This document shows positions 7,979 to 16,239 of a stretch of 40,949 bases of DNA, piece after piece (the first letter of the stretch is position 1; each line of letters starts with the position of its first letter). Origin of the DNA: Meridianimarinicoccus roseus. GTDB lineage: Bacteria > Pseudomonadota > Alphaproteobacteria > Rhodobacterales > Rhodobacteraceae. The position numbers and the translations under genes were made by a program. Below the pieces are notes generated by a model, which did no database searches, was not told the DNA's origin, and saw nothing but the letters and a program-made list of their open reading frames with translations. The DNA is taken from assembly GCF_003172915.1 (NCBI RefSeq), contig NZ_QGKU01000045.1, positions 1 through 40,949 of the forward strand, given 5' to 3'.

Positions 7979-8076
7979 GCGCCTGCTCGATATGCCTGTT
8001 TTTTTTGAACATACCAGAATTTTGCGCACATGGAACGATAAAGCGAAGCCGTTCTTGTTTTCATTGCAATTCAATG

Positions 8077-8101
8077 ACTTGCCAAACGGTGTCCGGCAAG
8101 T
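8077..8101. repeat. Inverted repeat upstream of parA
   Basis: ACTTGCC (8077-8083) and GGCAAGT (8095-8101) are 7-bp arms with an 11-bp centre, about 100 bp before the parA start. It could be an operator for the ParA helix-turn-helix domain or a RepA site. Confidence 0.4.
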
Positions 8102-8220
8102 GGCGAAGCGCTGGTGCCTTTGGCTTTCAGTTAATTGTTCAGTTATTTAAATGTTAAAGGATCGGATGGCTTGTGCAACATACGGAAAGAAAATCATTTT
8201 TTTGAACTTTCGGGCACAGG

Positions 8221-8283
8221 GCGATTCCGGACCCACGATAGTGCGACTCCAGACCCACGAGCGCGGCGACTCCAGACCCACGA
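8221..8283 (+). repeat. Three iterons (RepA-binding candidates)
   Basis: The 18-bp unit GCGACTCCAGACCCACGA occurs at 8243-8260 and 8266-8283. A copy with two changes (GCGATTCCGGACCCACGA) is at 8221-8238. The period is 22 and 23 bp, close to two helical turns, so all units face the same side. They sit about 130 bp upstream of repA, beside AT-rich DNA. Confidence 0.8.
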
Positions 8284-8323
8284 AACCGCCGCCCCGCGCC
8301 GCTTGCTTCGGGGGGGGCGGTTT
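8283..8323 (+). terminator. GC hairpin with short T-run between iterons and repA
   Basis: AAACCGCC (8283-8290) pairs with GGCGGTTT (8316-8323), and CCCC (8292-8295) with GGGG (8311-8314). TTTTCT follows on the plus strand. It could terminate transcription entering from the origin or act as a leader element in repA expression. Confidence 0.4.
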
Positions 8324-8411
8324 TCTACTCTGGCGTAAATGAAACGACGATACGTCGTGCCCACCAGAAAGCCCCCGTCAGAGGGGTCGCGAGAAGGCAG
8401 AGCAGCCGGTC

Positions 8412-9428
8412 ATGCCAAGGCCATCGATGTCCCGCGGGTCCGGCCCGCCGCCGCCCGCCGTGGCGGATTTCTTCGTGTGCGACATTGCGGGTGCACTGCC
8501 GAAAGACGACATGGCCACGATGGAGCATCCGGTCTTCTCGCTCTCCACCCGGCCGGACCGGCGCGTGCTGCGCTATGACCACGGCGCGGCCAGCATCGAG
8601 ATCACGCCCTCCGTGAAGGGGCTGGCCACGATCCACGACAAGGACGTGCTGATCTACTGCATCTCCCAGCTGGTCGCGGCGATGAACGCGGGCGTGCCCG
8701 TCGCCCGGCGGATCGAGCTTGTGGCCCATGACCTGCTGGTGGCGACGCGGCGCGAAACTTCCGGTGACAGCTACCGGCGCCTGCGCGAGGCGTTCGAGCG
8801 GCTGTCGGGCACCCGCATCGTGACCAACATCCCCACCGGCGAGACGGTGACGACCACGGGCTTCGGGCTGATCGAGGAATGGGCGATCGTGCGGCGCACG
8901 GCGTCGGGGCGGATGGTGTCGGTGTCGGTCGTGCTGTCGGACTGGCTGTTCCGCGCGGTGCTGTCGCGGTCGGTGCTGACGCTGGCGCCGGGCTATTTCG
9001 ACCTGCGCAAGCCGCTGGAGCGGCGGGTGTACGAGCTGGCGCGCAAGCATTGCGGGCGGCAGGCGCGCTGGCAGGTGAGCATGCGCGTGCTGTGCACCAA
9101 GTCGGGCTCGGCCTCGCCGCTGCGGGTGTTCCGCAAGATGATCCGCGACATGGCGGCGGCGGACCTTCTGCCGGGCTACACGCTGGAAGTGGTGCCGGGG
9201 GATCTCGTGGTGGTCACGCCCCGCCGGGCGGCGCTGGTCGTGGGCGACGACGGCCCGCCGCTGCCCGAGGGCGCCCATGACGCCGCGCGCGCCGCCGCGC
9301 CGGGCTGGGACGTGCACGCGCTGGAGGCGGACTGGCGGGCCTACTGGGTGGCCACGGGCCGACCCCGCCTGCGCAGCCCCGCGCGCGCCTTCGTGGCCTA
9401 TTGCGCCAAGCGGGCCGCCTCTGGCTGA
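8412..9428 (+). CDS. repA: RepA plasmid replication initiator (RPA domain)
   Basis: A 338-aa protein. Residues about 15-235 match the replication initiator protein A (RPA) family of alphaproteobacterial plasmids: ADFFVCDIAGALPKDDMATMEHPVFSLSTRPD at the start (a well-conserved entry), then RIELVAHDLL, SGDSYRRLREAFERLSGT and YFDLRKPLERRVYELARKHCG (winged-helix DNA-binding type). Its expected role is to bind the iterons just upstream and open the origin. The start at 8412 has a distant AAGG; ATG 8427 has AAGG six bases upstream and is a fair alternative. It is divergent from parA; transcription leads toward the polysaccharide genes. Confidence 0.92.
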   Translation: MPRPSMSRGSGPPPPAVADFFVCDIAGALPKDDMATMEHPVFSLSTRPDRRVLRYDHGAASIEITPSVKGLATIHDKDVLIYCISQLVAAMNAGVPVARRIELVAHDLLVATRRETSGDSYRRLREAFERLSGTRIVTNIPTGETVTTTGFGLIEEWAIVRRTASGRMVSVSVVLSDWLFRAVLSRSVLTLAPGYFDLRKPLERRVYELARKHCGRQARWQVSMRVLCTKSGSASPLRVFRKMIRDMAAADLLPGYTLEVVPGDLVVVTPRRAALVVGDDGPPLPEGAHDAARAAAPGWDVHALEADWRAYWVATGRPRLRSPARAFVAYCAKRAASG

Positions 9429-9680
9429 CGGCGGTCGTCGCAGGCCGCGCGGATGCGCGGGCGGGGCCGTCAGCCCGACACTCGCCTCCCGATGCCTGCG
9501 CGCTTTTCCGCGCGCGCGGCGGCCGGGTGCGCATCACGGCCCGCCGCCATTCTTCCGGTGATAATCCTTTGGCCGATAAACCGTGGCGATGGCGCCCATC
9601 ACGCCTTAAAAGGTAGTCAGGCTGTGCTCGTGATCTGCTGCGGGCGTCGTTCCGAAAACGACTTTGTAGAAAGACGTGTC

Positions 9681-10577
9681 ATGATTTCAGTCATCATCCC
9701 GCATTTCAACCAGCCGGAGCATCTGGACCGCTGCCTGACGGCGCTGCAGGCGCAGCGCGGCGCCGCGCCCGATACCGAGATACTCGTTGTGGACAACGGC
9801 TCGAAGCTCCTGCCTGAAGCGATCGTGGCGCGCCATGACGGTGTCCGTCTGCTGCAGGAGCCGACACCCGGACCCGGACCCGCCCGCAACTTCGGCGTGG
9901 CGCAAAGCCGGGGTGACATTCTGGCCTTCATAGATGCGGATTGCGTGCCGTCCCCCGACTGGCTGGCCGTGATCGCCCGCCGGATGGCGCAGGGCGCGAC
10001 GGTGCTGGGCGGCGATGTGCGCATCCTGCAGGAGCCGGGTACACCGCTGACGGTCGTGGCCGCCTATGAAAGCGAGTTCGCCTACCGGATGGAACACTAT
10101 ATCCGGCGACAGAACTTCACCGGAACCGGCAACCTGGCGATGCGGCGACAGGTGTTCGATACGGTGGGCCCGTTCGCGGGCATCGGCATCGCCGAGGACC
10201 GGGACTGGGGCCACCGGGCGCATGCGCTCGGCCATGTCATCACCTGGGCGCCGGACATGCTGGTCTTTCACCCGGCGCGGGACAGCATGACGGAACTGTG
10301 CCGCAAGCTCGACCGCCACGCGGCCCATGATTTCGAACTGATCACGGCGAAACCCGCGGGGCGGCTCCGCTGGATCGGCCGCATCGGCGCGATGGCGGTT
10401 TCGCCGCTCGCGGTGATCCCGCGCGTGATGCTGTCCTCGCGGATTCCGGGTGGCCTTGGCGGCAGGCTGAAGGCATTCCGCGGCGTGACCGGGACGCGAC
10501 TTTACAGGGCCAGGCGCATGGCGCAGCTGATCGGTGCGCGCGATCCCGACCTGCTGGTCAGCCGCTGGCGCGAATGA
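9681..10577 (+). CDS. Family 2 glycosyltransferase
   Basis: A 298-aa protein from ATG 9681 (MISVIIPHFNQPEHL); the frame opens at 9453 but homology begins here. GT-A features: VSVIIP-like strand with nucleotide-binding ILVVDNGS, FIDADCVPSPDWL (DXD-type metal site), GTGNLAMRR and the catalytic-base region IAEDRDWGHRA. No transmembrane segment is evident beyond a weakly hydrophobic stretch near 230-255, so it probably acts at the inner membrane face, adding a sugar to a lipid-linked repeat unit. The dyad GTCGTT/AACGAC (9646-9662) lies just upstream. The gene faces the next GT gene with an 18-bp gap. Sugar specificity is unknown. Confidence 0.88.
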   Translation: MISVIIPHFNQPEHLDRCLTALQAQRGAAPDTEILVVDNGSKLLPEAIVARHDGVRLLQEPTPGPGPARNFGVAQSRGDILAFIDADCVPSPDWLAVIARRMAQGATVLGGDVRILQEPGTPLTVVAAYESEFAYRMEHYIRRQNFTGTGNLAMRRQVFDTVGPFAGIGIAEDRDWGHRAHALGHVITWAPDMLVFHPARDSMTELCRKLDRHAAHDFELITAKPAGRLRWIGRIGAMAVSPLAVIPRVMLSSRIPGGLGGRLKAFRGVTGTRLYRARRMAQLIGARDPDLLVSRWRE

Positions 10578-10595
10578 CCGGCGCCCGGGGGGGCG

Positions 10596-11612
10596 TCATG
10601 CGTCGGGATACCCTTTCAGCCAGACATCGCGTTTGGCCCACACTTCGGCCCATTTGCGGGCCTTTGGCCTGTAGCCGGGCACTGCGGCCGCGACGGCGGC
10701 GCTGGCCACGCGTCTGCTTGCCCCCCAGAGCCACATCATCGCGATCCCGGCGGGTACCTGCCAAGCGGGCCAGTGGTCGCGGATCAGCGTGACCCGGGCA
10801 CGGTTGACCATCACGGTCTTGTCGGCCAGGCGCGCCGTGGCTGCGCCCACAAGGTGCATGATCTGCGCGTCGGGCGTGATCATCGGCCGATACCCAAGGG
10901 CGCCGGCGCGCAGACACAGATCGGCCTCTTCGCCATACATGAAGTACTTCAGATTGAATCCGCCGAGCGCCGCCCAGAGCGTCCGGGGAATCATCAGGAA
11001 GCAGCCCGAAACGATGTTCACATGCCGCACGCTGTCGCGTTTCCATGCGCCCATCGCCTCGGTGTTGAAGATCGCGGACCGCGGAAACGCGGCGGTCAGC
11101 CCGGTGGCGAGGCAGAACACCGACCACGGCGTGATCCGCATCCAGCAGGATGCGATGTTCAGCCGCCCGTCCGGGAACACGGTGCGCCCGCCCGTGATGC
11201 CCGCTTCGGGATGCGCCTGCGAGAATTTCAAAAGCGCATCGATGGCGCCGTCATGCACTTCGGTGTCCGGGTTGAGCAGCAGCAACCAGTCCGTTGTCGC
11301 GCGGGTGGCGGCCACGTTGTTGCCTTGTGCGAACCCCAGGTTTTCCGTGCTCTCGATCAGCTCGACCTGGGGAAACGCGCGGGCCACGGCCTCCGGCGTG
11401 CCGTCTTCGGAGGCGTTGTCCAGCACGATCGCGTGAAATCGCGTGTCATGTGTATTGGCGTAAAGCGTCTCGAGGCATTTCAGCGTGAGCGCCCGCGTGT
11501 TGTAGCTCACGATGATGACGGTGAGCGCTGCGGCCTCCTGGTCGGCGTGCGGCACGGCGGGGGAAGAGGTCCTTGAATCGGGCAGGACAGAGCCGAGAAG
11601 AGTATCGGTCAC
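10596..11612 (-). CDS. Family 2 glycosyltransferase, rhamnosyltransferase-like (WbbL type)
   Basis: A 338-aa protein with GTG start at 11612 (AGGA about 11 nt upstream). The first 30 residues are nonconserved; the GT-A core begins LTVIIVSYNTRAL. LDNASEDGT, ENLGFAQGNN and LLLLNPDTEV (metal-binding region), SGCFLMIPR and GEEADLCLRAGALGYR match the WbbL/RfbF rhamnosyltransferase-like branch. Presence of rfbCBDA in the window makes dTDP-rhamnose a reasonable donor, but that is inference. It is divergent from the membrane protein gene at 11750. Confidence 0.88.
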   Translation of the reverse strand: MTDTLLGSVLPDSRTSSPAVPHADQEAAALTVIIVSYNTRALTLKCLETLYANTHDTRFHAIVLDNASEDGTPEAVARAFPQVELIESTENLGFAQGNNVAATRATTDWLLLLNPDTEVHDGAIDALLKFSQAHPEAGITGGRTVFPDGRLNIASCWMRITPWSVFCLATGLTAAFPRSAIFNTEAMGAWKRDSVRHVNIVSGCFLMIPRTLWAALGGFNLKYFMYGEEADLCLRAGALGYRPMITPDAQIMHLVGAATARLADKTVMVNRARVTLIRDHWPAWQVPAGIAMMWLWGASRRVASAAVAAAVPGYRPKARKWAEVWAKRDVWLKGYPDA

Positions 11613-11695
11613 GCGCTTGGATATCCTGTCGTCAGTCTGTCAGGGGTCGCCTTAACACCAAGATCATAAAAATGCTGTGTCGTTCCATGGGCTGA

Positions 11696-11701
11696 TATAC
11701 T
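11696..11701 (+). promoter_or_regulatory. Candidate -10 box for the polymerase/ligase gene
   Basis: TATACT sits 49 bp before the ATG at 11750, in an AT-richer 137-bp divergent spacer. The -35 position (TGCTGT, 11673-11678) is weak. Confidence 0.3.
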
Positions 11702-11749
11702 AGAGAGTTGCCCGAGAAACGCAGAAATTTCCAGCCCGGAAGCGCGCCC

Positions 11750-13189
11750 ATGGCCTATACCAGATATCCGAACGGCTGGCAGGAGGAATCCGCCAGGACG
11801 AGGGGCCAGCGGCTCGGGACCACGCGCCTGAACGCGGCGCCTGCCACACCGGCGGCAGGCCGCGGCGCAGACCCGGGCCGGGCGGCGGACGGTCCGGCGC
11901 GCCGCGGGAGCGCGGCCGGGGTCCTGCGTGAGAAGCTGCCCGTGTCGGTGATCGTGTTCCTGAGCGCGGTGCTGGTGCCGCTGACGATGTCGATTGGCGG
12001 GCTCGCGCTGACGCCGGCGCGCATCGTGATGATCCTGCTGATCCTTCCGGTCCTCTATCGCTACGTCACCGGCGCGGCGGGCCGGGCGCGCGCAGAGGAC
12101 ATCTTGCTGTTTCTCTATGCCGCCTGGCTCAGCCTGGCCATGCTGGTCTATGGCGGCTTCGGGCAGATCGAATTCATCGGGATCACGGTGATCGAAACCC
12201 TGTTTCCCTTCCTGCTGGCCCGGTGCTTCATCCGGACCGAAGCGCAGTACAACGCCTTGCTGCAGATGATGTTCGTGGCGATCTGCGTGCTGATGGTGGG
12301 GGCCGCCATCGAATCCGTGACCAGGGTCCGCATCTTCAACAGGCTGTTCGACATCGTCGGATCCACCTATCCCACGGACCCCAGTTACGAAAAGCGGTTC
12401 GGGCTGACCCGGGCGCATACCGTGTTCCAGCATCCGATCATCTACGGCGTGGCCATGGCGGTGTTCTTTGCCCCGCTGTTCTACCGGCCGACAGGCGACG
12501 GAAAGATCGGTGGCATCTTCAAGACGTTTCCGGTCGTCATGGCGACCTTCTTTTCGCTGTCCACCGGGGCGTGGCTGGCGCTGGTGATCCAGGGCGGCCT
12601 GATGGTTTGGGACAAGATCTTCAATGTCATCAAGGCGCGTTGGACAATCTTCCTGTGGCTGGTGGTCATCAGCTATGTCGTCATTGACCTGCTGTCCGAC
12701 AGGACGCCGTTCGAGGTTTTCATCAGCTATGCGACGCTGAACCAGAGCACGGCCTATTGGCGGGTGCTGATCTTCGTGCTGGGCATGGATGTCGTCTGGG
12801 CCAATCCGGTCTTCGGCATCGGGCTGGCCGACTGGCCGCGCCCGTCCTGGATGCATTCGGCGAGCGTCGACAATTTCTGGCTTCTTCAGGCCATGCGCTA
12901 CGGCATCCTCGGGTTTCTTTTCTCTGCGCTCATGTGGCTGGTGCTGTTGTGGAAGCTCGCCAGGATTCCGTTTGCAAACGAACGCTTGCGGCTGCAGCGC
13001 AATGCCTTCGTCTACGCTTTCAGCGCCATCGCGGTCTCGCTTTGCACGGTGCATGTCTGGGGTACGGCATCCTACCTGATCATGTTCATGCTGGGGTCGG
13101 CGAGCTGGATGCATGACGCTGCGGACGACGCCGCGCCATCCGGCAAGGACGATCCGGCGGCCCGCAGGCGCGGCGCCCGGGCGCGCTAG
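11750..13189 (+). CDS. O-antigen ligase/polymerase-like (Wzy/WaaL) membrane protein
   Basis: A 479-aa polytopic protein from ATG 11750; a TTG at 11708 would add 14 residues. The first 65 residues are polar and Arg/Ala-rich. About ten hydrophobic segments follow (for example VSVIVFLSAVLVPLTMSIGG, ILLFLYAAWLSLAMLVYGGF and the 12640-12700 stretch). The central loop with RAHTVFQHPIIYGVAMAV and the later GIGLADWPRPSW..SVDNFWLLQAMRYGILGF resemble the Wzy_C/O-antigen ligase family, whose large periplasmic loop carries catalytic Arg/His. Likely role: polymerisation or ligation of the polysaccharide at the periplasmic face. Its stop codon overlaps the convergent gene's stop in one CTAG. Confidence 0.82.
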   Translation: MAYTRYPNGWQEESARTRGQRLGTTRLNAAPATPAAGRGADPGRAADGPARRGSAAGVLREKLPVSVIVFLSAVLVPLTMSIGGLALTPARIVMILLILPVLYRYVTGAAGRARAEDILLFLYAAWLSLAMLVYGGFGQIEFIGITVIETLFPFLLARCFIRTEAQYNALLQMMFVAICVLMVGAAIESVTRVRIFNRLFDIVGSTYPTDPSYEKRFGLTRAHTVFQHPIIYGVAMAVFFAPLFYRPTGDGKIGGIFKTFPVVMATFFSLSTGAWLALVIQGGLMVWDKIFNVIKARWTIFLWLVVISYVVIDLLSDRTPFEVFISYATLNQSTAYWRVLIFVLGMDVVWANPVFGIGLADWPRPSWMHSASVDNFWLLQAMRYGILGFLFSALMWLVLLWKLARIPFANERLRLQRNAFVYAFSAIAVSLCTVHVWGTASYLIMFMLGSASWMHDAADDAAPSGKDDPAARRRGARAR

Positions 13190-15903
13190 CCGAACGCCCA
13201 GTCCTGGTCGGCCTGCGTCGTCATCTGGAAATTGTCGATCACGGCCGGGGTGTTGGCCCCCCAGGGGGTGCCGAGCGCGAAGCCCCAGTGGGTGAGGGCG
13301 CCGGTCGTGCCGCCCGCATCCACCTGGCCCTGTATCTCCCCGTCGACCGCGACCGAGAGGGTCCTTGCGGCATCGGAATAGACGATCGACAGCCTGTGCC
13401 AGTCCGTATCATCCAGCACCCCGGCCCCGGTGCTGACGAAGAACTTGCTCTCGTCCGTCTGTATCCAGAACCGCAAGCTGCCATCGGCGCGCAGGTCCAG
13501 GTCCATGAGCGTGTGAAGCGACAGCAGCCCGCTGTTGGCCGGGGCGGTGGTCAGGCGAAGATCCATGTCGATCTGGAAGTTGTCGAGCAGCGACAGATGG
13601 TCCGAGTCGCGGCTGATCTCGAAGGCCGTCTCCTGATTCAACTCGAACGCGCCGCCCGTGTAGCCATCGGCCACCAGCGCCTCGGCCGCATCGCGAAGCA
13701 GGGCCGCCTGCGTGCCATGGGAGGACGTGTCCTCGATGCCGTTGTCGAATTCGAACCGGAACAGGAGTTCGTCGGGCCCGATGTCGATGTCTGTCCGCTG
13801 TTCGCTTTCGGGCGATGCCAGGGGCGTGCTGATCGTGATCGTCTCGAGAACGCTTGCTCTGGGGGGCTGTTCGATGGTCAGGTTGTCGACCCGGATGTCC
13901 GGCGTCGCGCCCCAGGCCGGACCGAGCGTCATGTTCCAGTAGCGGTTCGGGGAGGTGCTGCCTTCGGCCCATGTGCTGTCGGCAATTGCACCGTCCAGCA
14001 GCATTGACAGCGTTTCGCTGCTGTCGTCGAAGCGCAGGTTCAGCCGGTGCCATTCCCCGTCCGACAAGGCCGTGGGCGCGCTTTGCACGGTGAACCGGCC
14101 CATGTCGGTCGCCAGGTTGAAGGACAGGCTTCCGTCGTCCAGCAGCTTGAGCTTCAGCGTTTGGTAGAGTTCCAGGATGGTGCCGGTCTGCCAGTCGGCG
14201 TCTATCCGCAGATCCATCGATATGTCGAACCGGTCCAGCCCGAAGAGCTGTGTACTGTCACGCGATATGGACAGGCCGGTGCCCGGGGTCAGATGGAAGC
14301 CGCCGCCGGTCTTCCCGGCGACGGCGGATGCCTCCGCGTCGCCGAGAACGTTCAAGGTCGCCTTGTGCTGCGAGGTGTCGGACACGTTCCCGTCGAAGTT
14401 CACGCGCAGCAGCGTGGGATCGTCCAGAATGAAGGACTGCACGTCGCGGGCCGTGCGGCCTTCGATGTCCGTGATCTCGATGGCGACCTCTTGGCGGCCG
14501 GGGACATCGAAGGCCCAGGTCACGTCCGGCCCGTCCAGCACTGTTCCGTCCGCCAGCGTCCACCGGATCTGCATCGCGTCTGCATCGAGTGCGACGCCAT
14601 CCGCCGTGAAGGCGGTGACCTGCATCCGGGAGGCCAGCGTATACCCGTCGATATCCGTCCGCTTGAAGGTCAGGATGGGCCCGAGATCGGCCAGCCAGTC
14701 CAGATCGGGCATCGCACCGTGGCTTGCCGAAAAGGGGCTGTCGCTGCGTATCAGGAAGTTCCTGGCGTCCAGCGGGTCAGCGGGCGCCCAGTCCACGATG
14801 TGCCGGTCGACGAAGGTCGGCGCATCGGGATCGTCGTAGGACAGCAGCAGGTTGCTTTGCGACAGTTCCGGCATGCCGAATTCCGTCCGGAAACGTTCGG
14901 TCACGTTGCCCGTGATGGTCGCGTTCCTGTGGTTGAAGATGTTGATCCAGGGATCGACGCCGTCGCCGTCCTCCGGGTCCGCCCCCTTGCGGCTGATCGC
15001 TGTCTCGTGCCGCAGCACGGTGTTCCGCGTCAGGGTCAGGCCGTCGATATCGGCCACGTAGATCCCGTTCGTCACCGCGTTGTGGACCAGGTTGCCGCTG
15101 ATGGTGACATTGGTGAAATACCCGCTGGCCGGAGTGTCGCGGTCGAATTCCTCGTTGCGGATCAGGATGCCCTGGGTCGCCATGCCGTCCCCGGCCAGCA
15201 GCACGTTGTTGGTGATCTCGATGTCGCGGTTCGGCGATTTCGTCGAACTGCCCCACAGCTGGATCATGTCCGTGTGGTTGATGCTCTGGGTCGATCCGTA
15301 GAAGCTGTGGATATAGTTGTCGTCGATCACGAGGCCCGACAGGCCGCCGCCGACGAACCCGTCGCCCTGCATGTGCGACAACTCGTTTCCGCGCACGGTG
15401 ATGTCGCTGCTGTCCAGCATCCCGATCGCCTGGAAATAGCCTGACATCCGGTTGCCGGTCACCTCGATCCCGGAACTGTCCCGCACGAACAGGAAGCTGT
15501 CCCCGGTCTGCGCGGGGCCGTTTTCGTACATGAACCCGTCGGCCGCGCCGGTCATCGTGCTGTCGCGGATCGCGATCTGCTCGCTGCGCAGGATCACGGC
15601 ATCCTTCCTGCCGTCCGGCGTGACAGTCCGGAAATCCAGGTCGGAAAAGGTAATGCCCTTGCAGCCCACCAATTCCATCATGCCGATCACCGGCGGCGCC
15701 GCGGGATCGAGGGCCGTGATCTCGACGCCTCCGGCCTTGTCAATGTCCCGCAACGCGATGTTGTAGGGGCCATATGCGGCATCGAGCTTCAGGACGATCG
15801 GGCCGGTTCCGGAGGCCGCGTCAAGGGCGGCGTGCAGTTCCTCTTCGGAGCGTATTGTAAAGCTTGTCGCCGAGCTGTCGCCCGGTGTGCCGATGGCCGT
15901 CAT
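13186..15903 (-). CDS. Right-handed beta-helix protein with two LamG domains (905 aa)
   Basis: ATG 15903 has GGGAAGG about 8 nt upstream. Residues about 15-390 form a parallel beta-helix with many NxVT/NNV turns (VTGNRMSGY, VRGNELSH, ITNNVLLAG, ISGNLVHN). INHTDMIQLWGS at about 208-219 and GILIRNEE at about 244 are nearly invariant in the two paralogues. A PKD-like beta-sandwich follows (about 415-495, RWTLADGTVL..WAFDVPG), then two LamG domains (about 500-695 and 725-900). There is no signal peptide. The C-terminus (TTQADQDWAFG) is acidic-aromatic, compatible with type I export. Family members include polysaccharide lyases and epimerases; the exact reaction is unknown. The role proposed is extracellular polysaccharide binding or modification. 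Confidence 0.85.
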   Translation of the reverse strand: MTAIGTPGDSSATSFTIRSEEELHAALDAASGTGPIVLKLDAAYGPYNIALRDIDKAGGVEITALDPAAPPVIGMMELVGCKGITFSDLDFRTVTPDGRKDAVILRSEQIAIRDSTMTGAADGFMYENGPAQTGDSFLFVRDSSGIEVTGNRMSGYFQAIGMLDSSDITVRGNELSHMQGDGFVGGGLSGLVIDDNYIHSFYGSTQSINHTDMIQLWGSSTKSPNRDIEITNNVLLAGDGMATQGILIRNEEFDRDTPASGYFTNVTISGNLVHNAVTNGIYVADIDGLTLTRNTVLRHETAISRKGADPEDGDGVDPWINIFNHRNATITGNVTERFRTEFGMPELSQSNLLLSYDDPDAPTFVDRHIVDWAPADPLDARNFLIRSDSPFSASHGAMPDLDWLADLGPILTFKRTDIDGYTLASRMQVTAFTADGVALDADAMQIRWTLADGTVLDGPDVTWAFDVPGRQEVAIEITDIEGRTARDVQSFILDDPTLLRVNFDGNVSDTSQHKATLNVLGDAEASAVAGKTGGGFHLTPGTGLSISRDSTQLFGLDRFDISMDLRIDADWQTGTILELYQTLKLKLLDDGSLSFNLATDMGRFTVQSAPTALSDGEWHRLNLRFDDSSETLSMLLDGAIADSTWAEGSTSPNRYWNMTLGPAWGATPDIRVDNLTIEQPPRASVLETITISTPLASPESEQRTDIDIGPDELLFRFEFDNGIEDTSSHGTQAALLRDAAEALVADGYTGGAFELNQETAFEISRDSDHLSLLDNFQIDMDLRLTTAPANSGLLSLHTLMDLDLRADGSLRFWIQTDESKFFVSTGAGVLDDTDWHRLSIVYSDAARTLSVAVDGEIQGQVDAGGTTGALTHWGFALGTPWGANTPAVIDNFQMTTQADQDWAFG

Positions 15904-16239
15904 CTCGTTACCTTCCCAACTTGTTAACGGCCCTGCTCCGGCTCATGATGCTGGGTGAACCGGAACCAGGGCAGGACGTCATGCGATCTTACTACGTCGC
16001 AATCTGTCGCATTATGGTTAACGGCTTTTCAAGCCCATAATCGGCGCGCTGTTTCCGGGCTGCCCCCGACGAAAGGGCAGACATGCGGTCGGTGCCGGAA
16101 AACTGTTGGAAATCAAGGTTCTGAATGGGGCAGGGGGCTGCGCGGTTTCTCGCGCAGCCCCCCTGCCGTCATCTGACTGCCCTGCCGGGGCAGCGATCTT
16201 GCCCCCGGGCTCTGCGGGCGGGCCCGCAATACGGCGCGG
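15904..16239. other. Intergenic region between two beta-helix genes
   Basis: 336 bp that must hold the promoter of the gene at 15903 and the end of the transcript of the gene at 16240. It is moderately AT-rich near 15995-16030 and contains the strong hairpin at 16129-16167. No open frame here looks coding. Confidence 0.5.
16129..16167. terminator. Long GC hairpin downstream of the 1116-aa gene
   Basis: GGCAGGGGGCTGCGCG (16129-16144) pairs with CGCGCAGCCCCCCTGCC (16151-16167) with one bulged C and a 6-nt loop, about 73 bp beyond the minus-strand stop at 16240. No T-tract follows on either strand, so it is a terminator-like or mRNA-stabilising structure rather than a textbook terminator. Confidence 0.5.

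Larger units (their letters stand above)
7979..8411. other. Putative replication origin region between parA and repA
   Basis: A 433-bp divergent intergenic region, clearly AT-richer than the rest of the window. It holds two TTTTTTTGAAC tracts (7999-8010 and 8197-8207), an inverted repeat (ACTTGCC/GGCAAGT, 8077-8101), an AT-rich block with an imperfect CAGTTA direct repeat (8128-8158), three iterons (8221-8283), a GC hairpin (8283-8323) and a small dyad ACGACG/CGTCGT (8344-8358). AT-rich DNA next to iterons upstream of the initiator gene is the standard oriV layout of iteron plasmids. Promoters for parA and repA must also lie here. Confidence 0.7.

Noticed and set aside
11609-13114. A 501-codon minus-strand frame
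   Set aside because: Opposite the polytopic membrane protein; the translated product is Asp/His/Gln/Arg-rich, as expected for the complement of hydrophobic codons.
14047-15444. A 465-codon plus-strand frame opposite the 905-aa gene
   Set aside because: Shadow frame of a GC-rich gene, without signal, domain or ribosome binding site.
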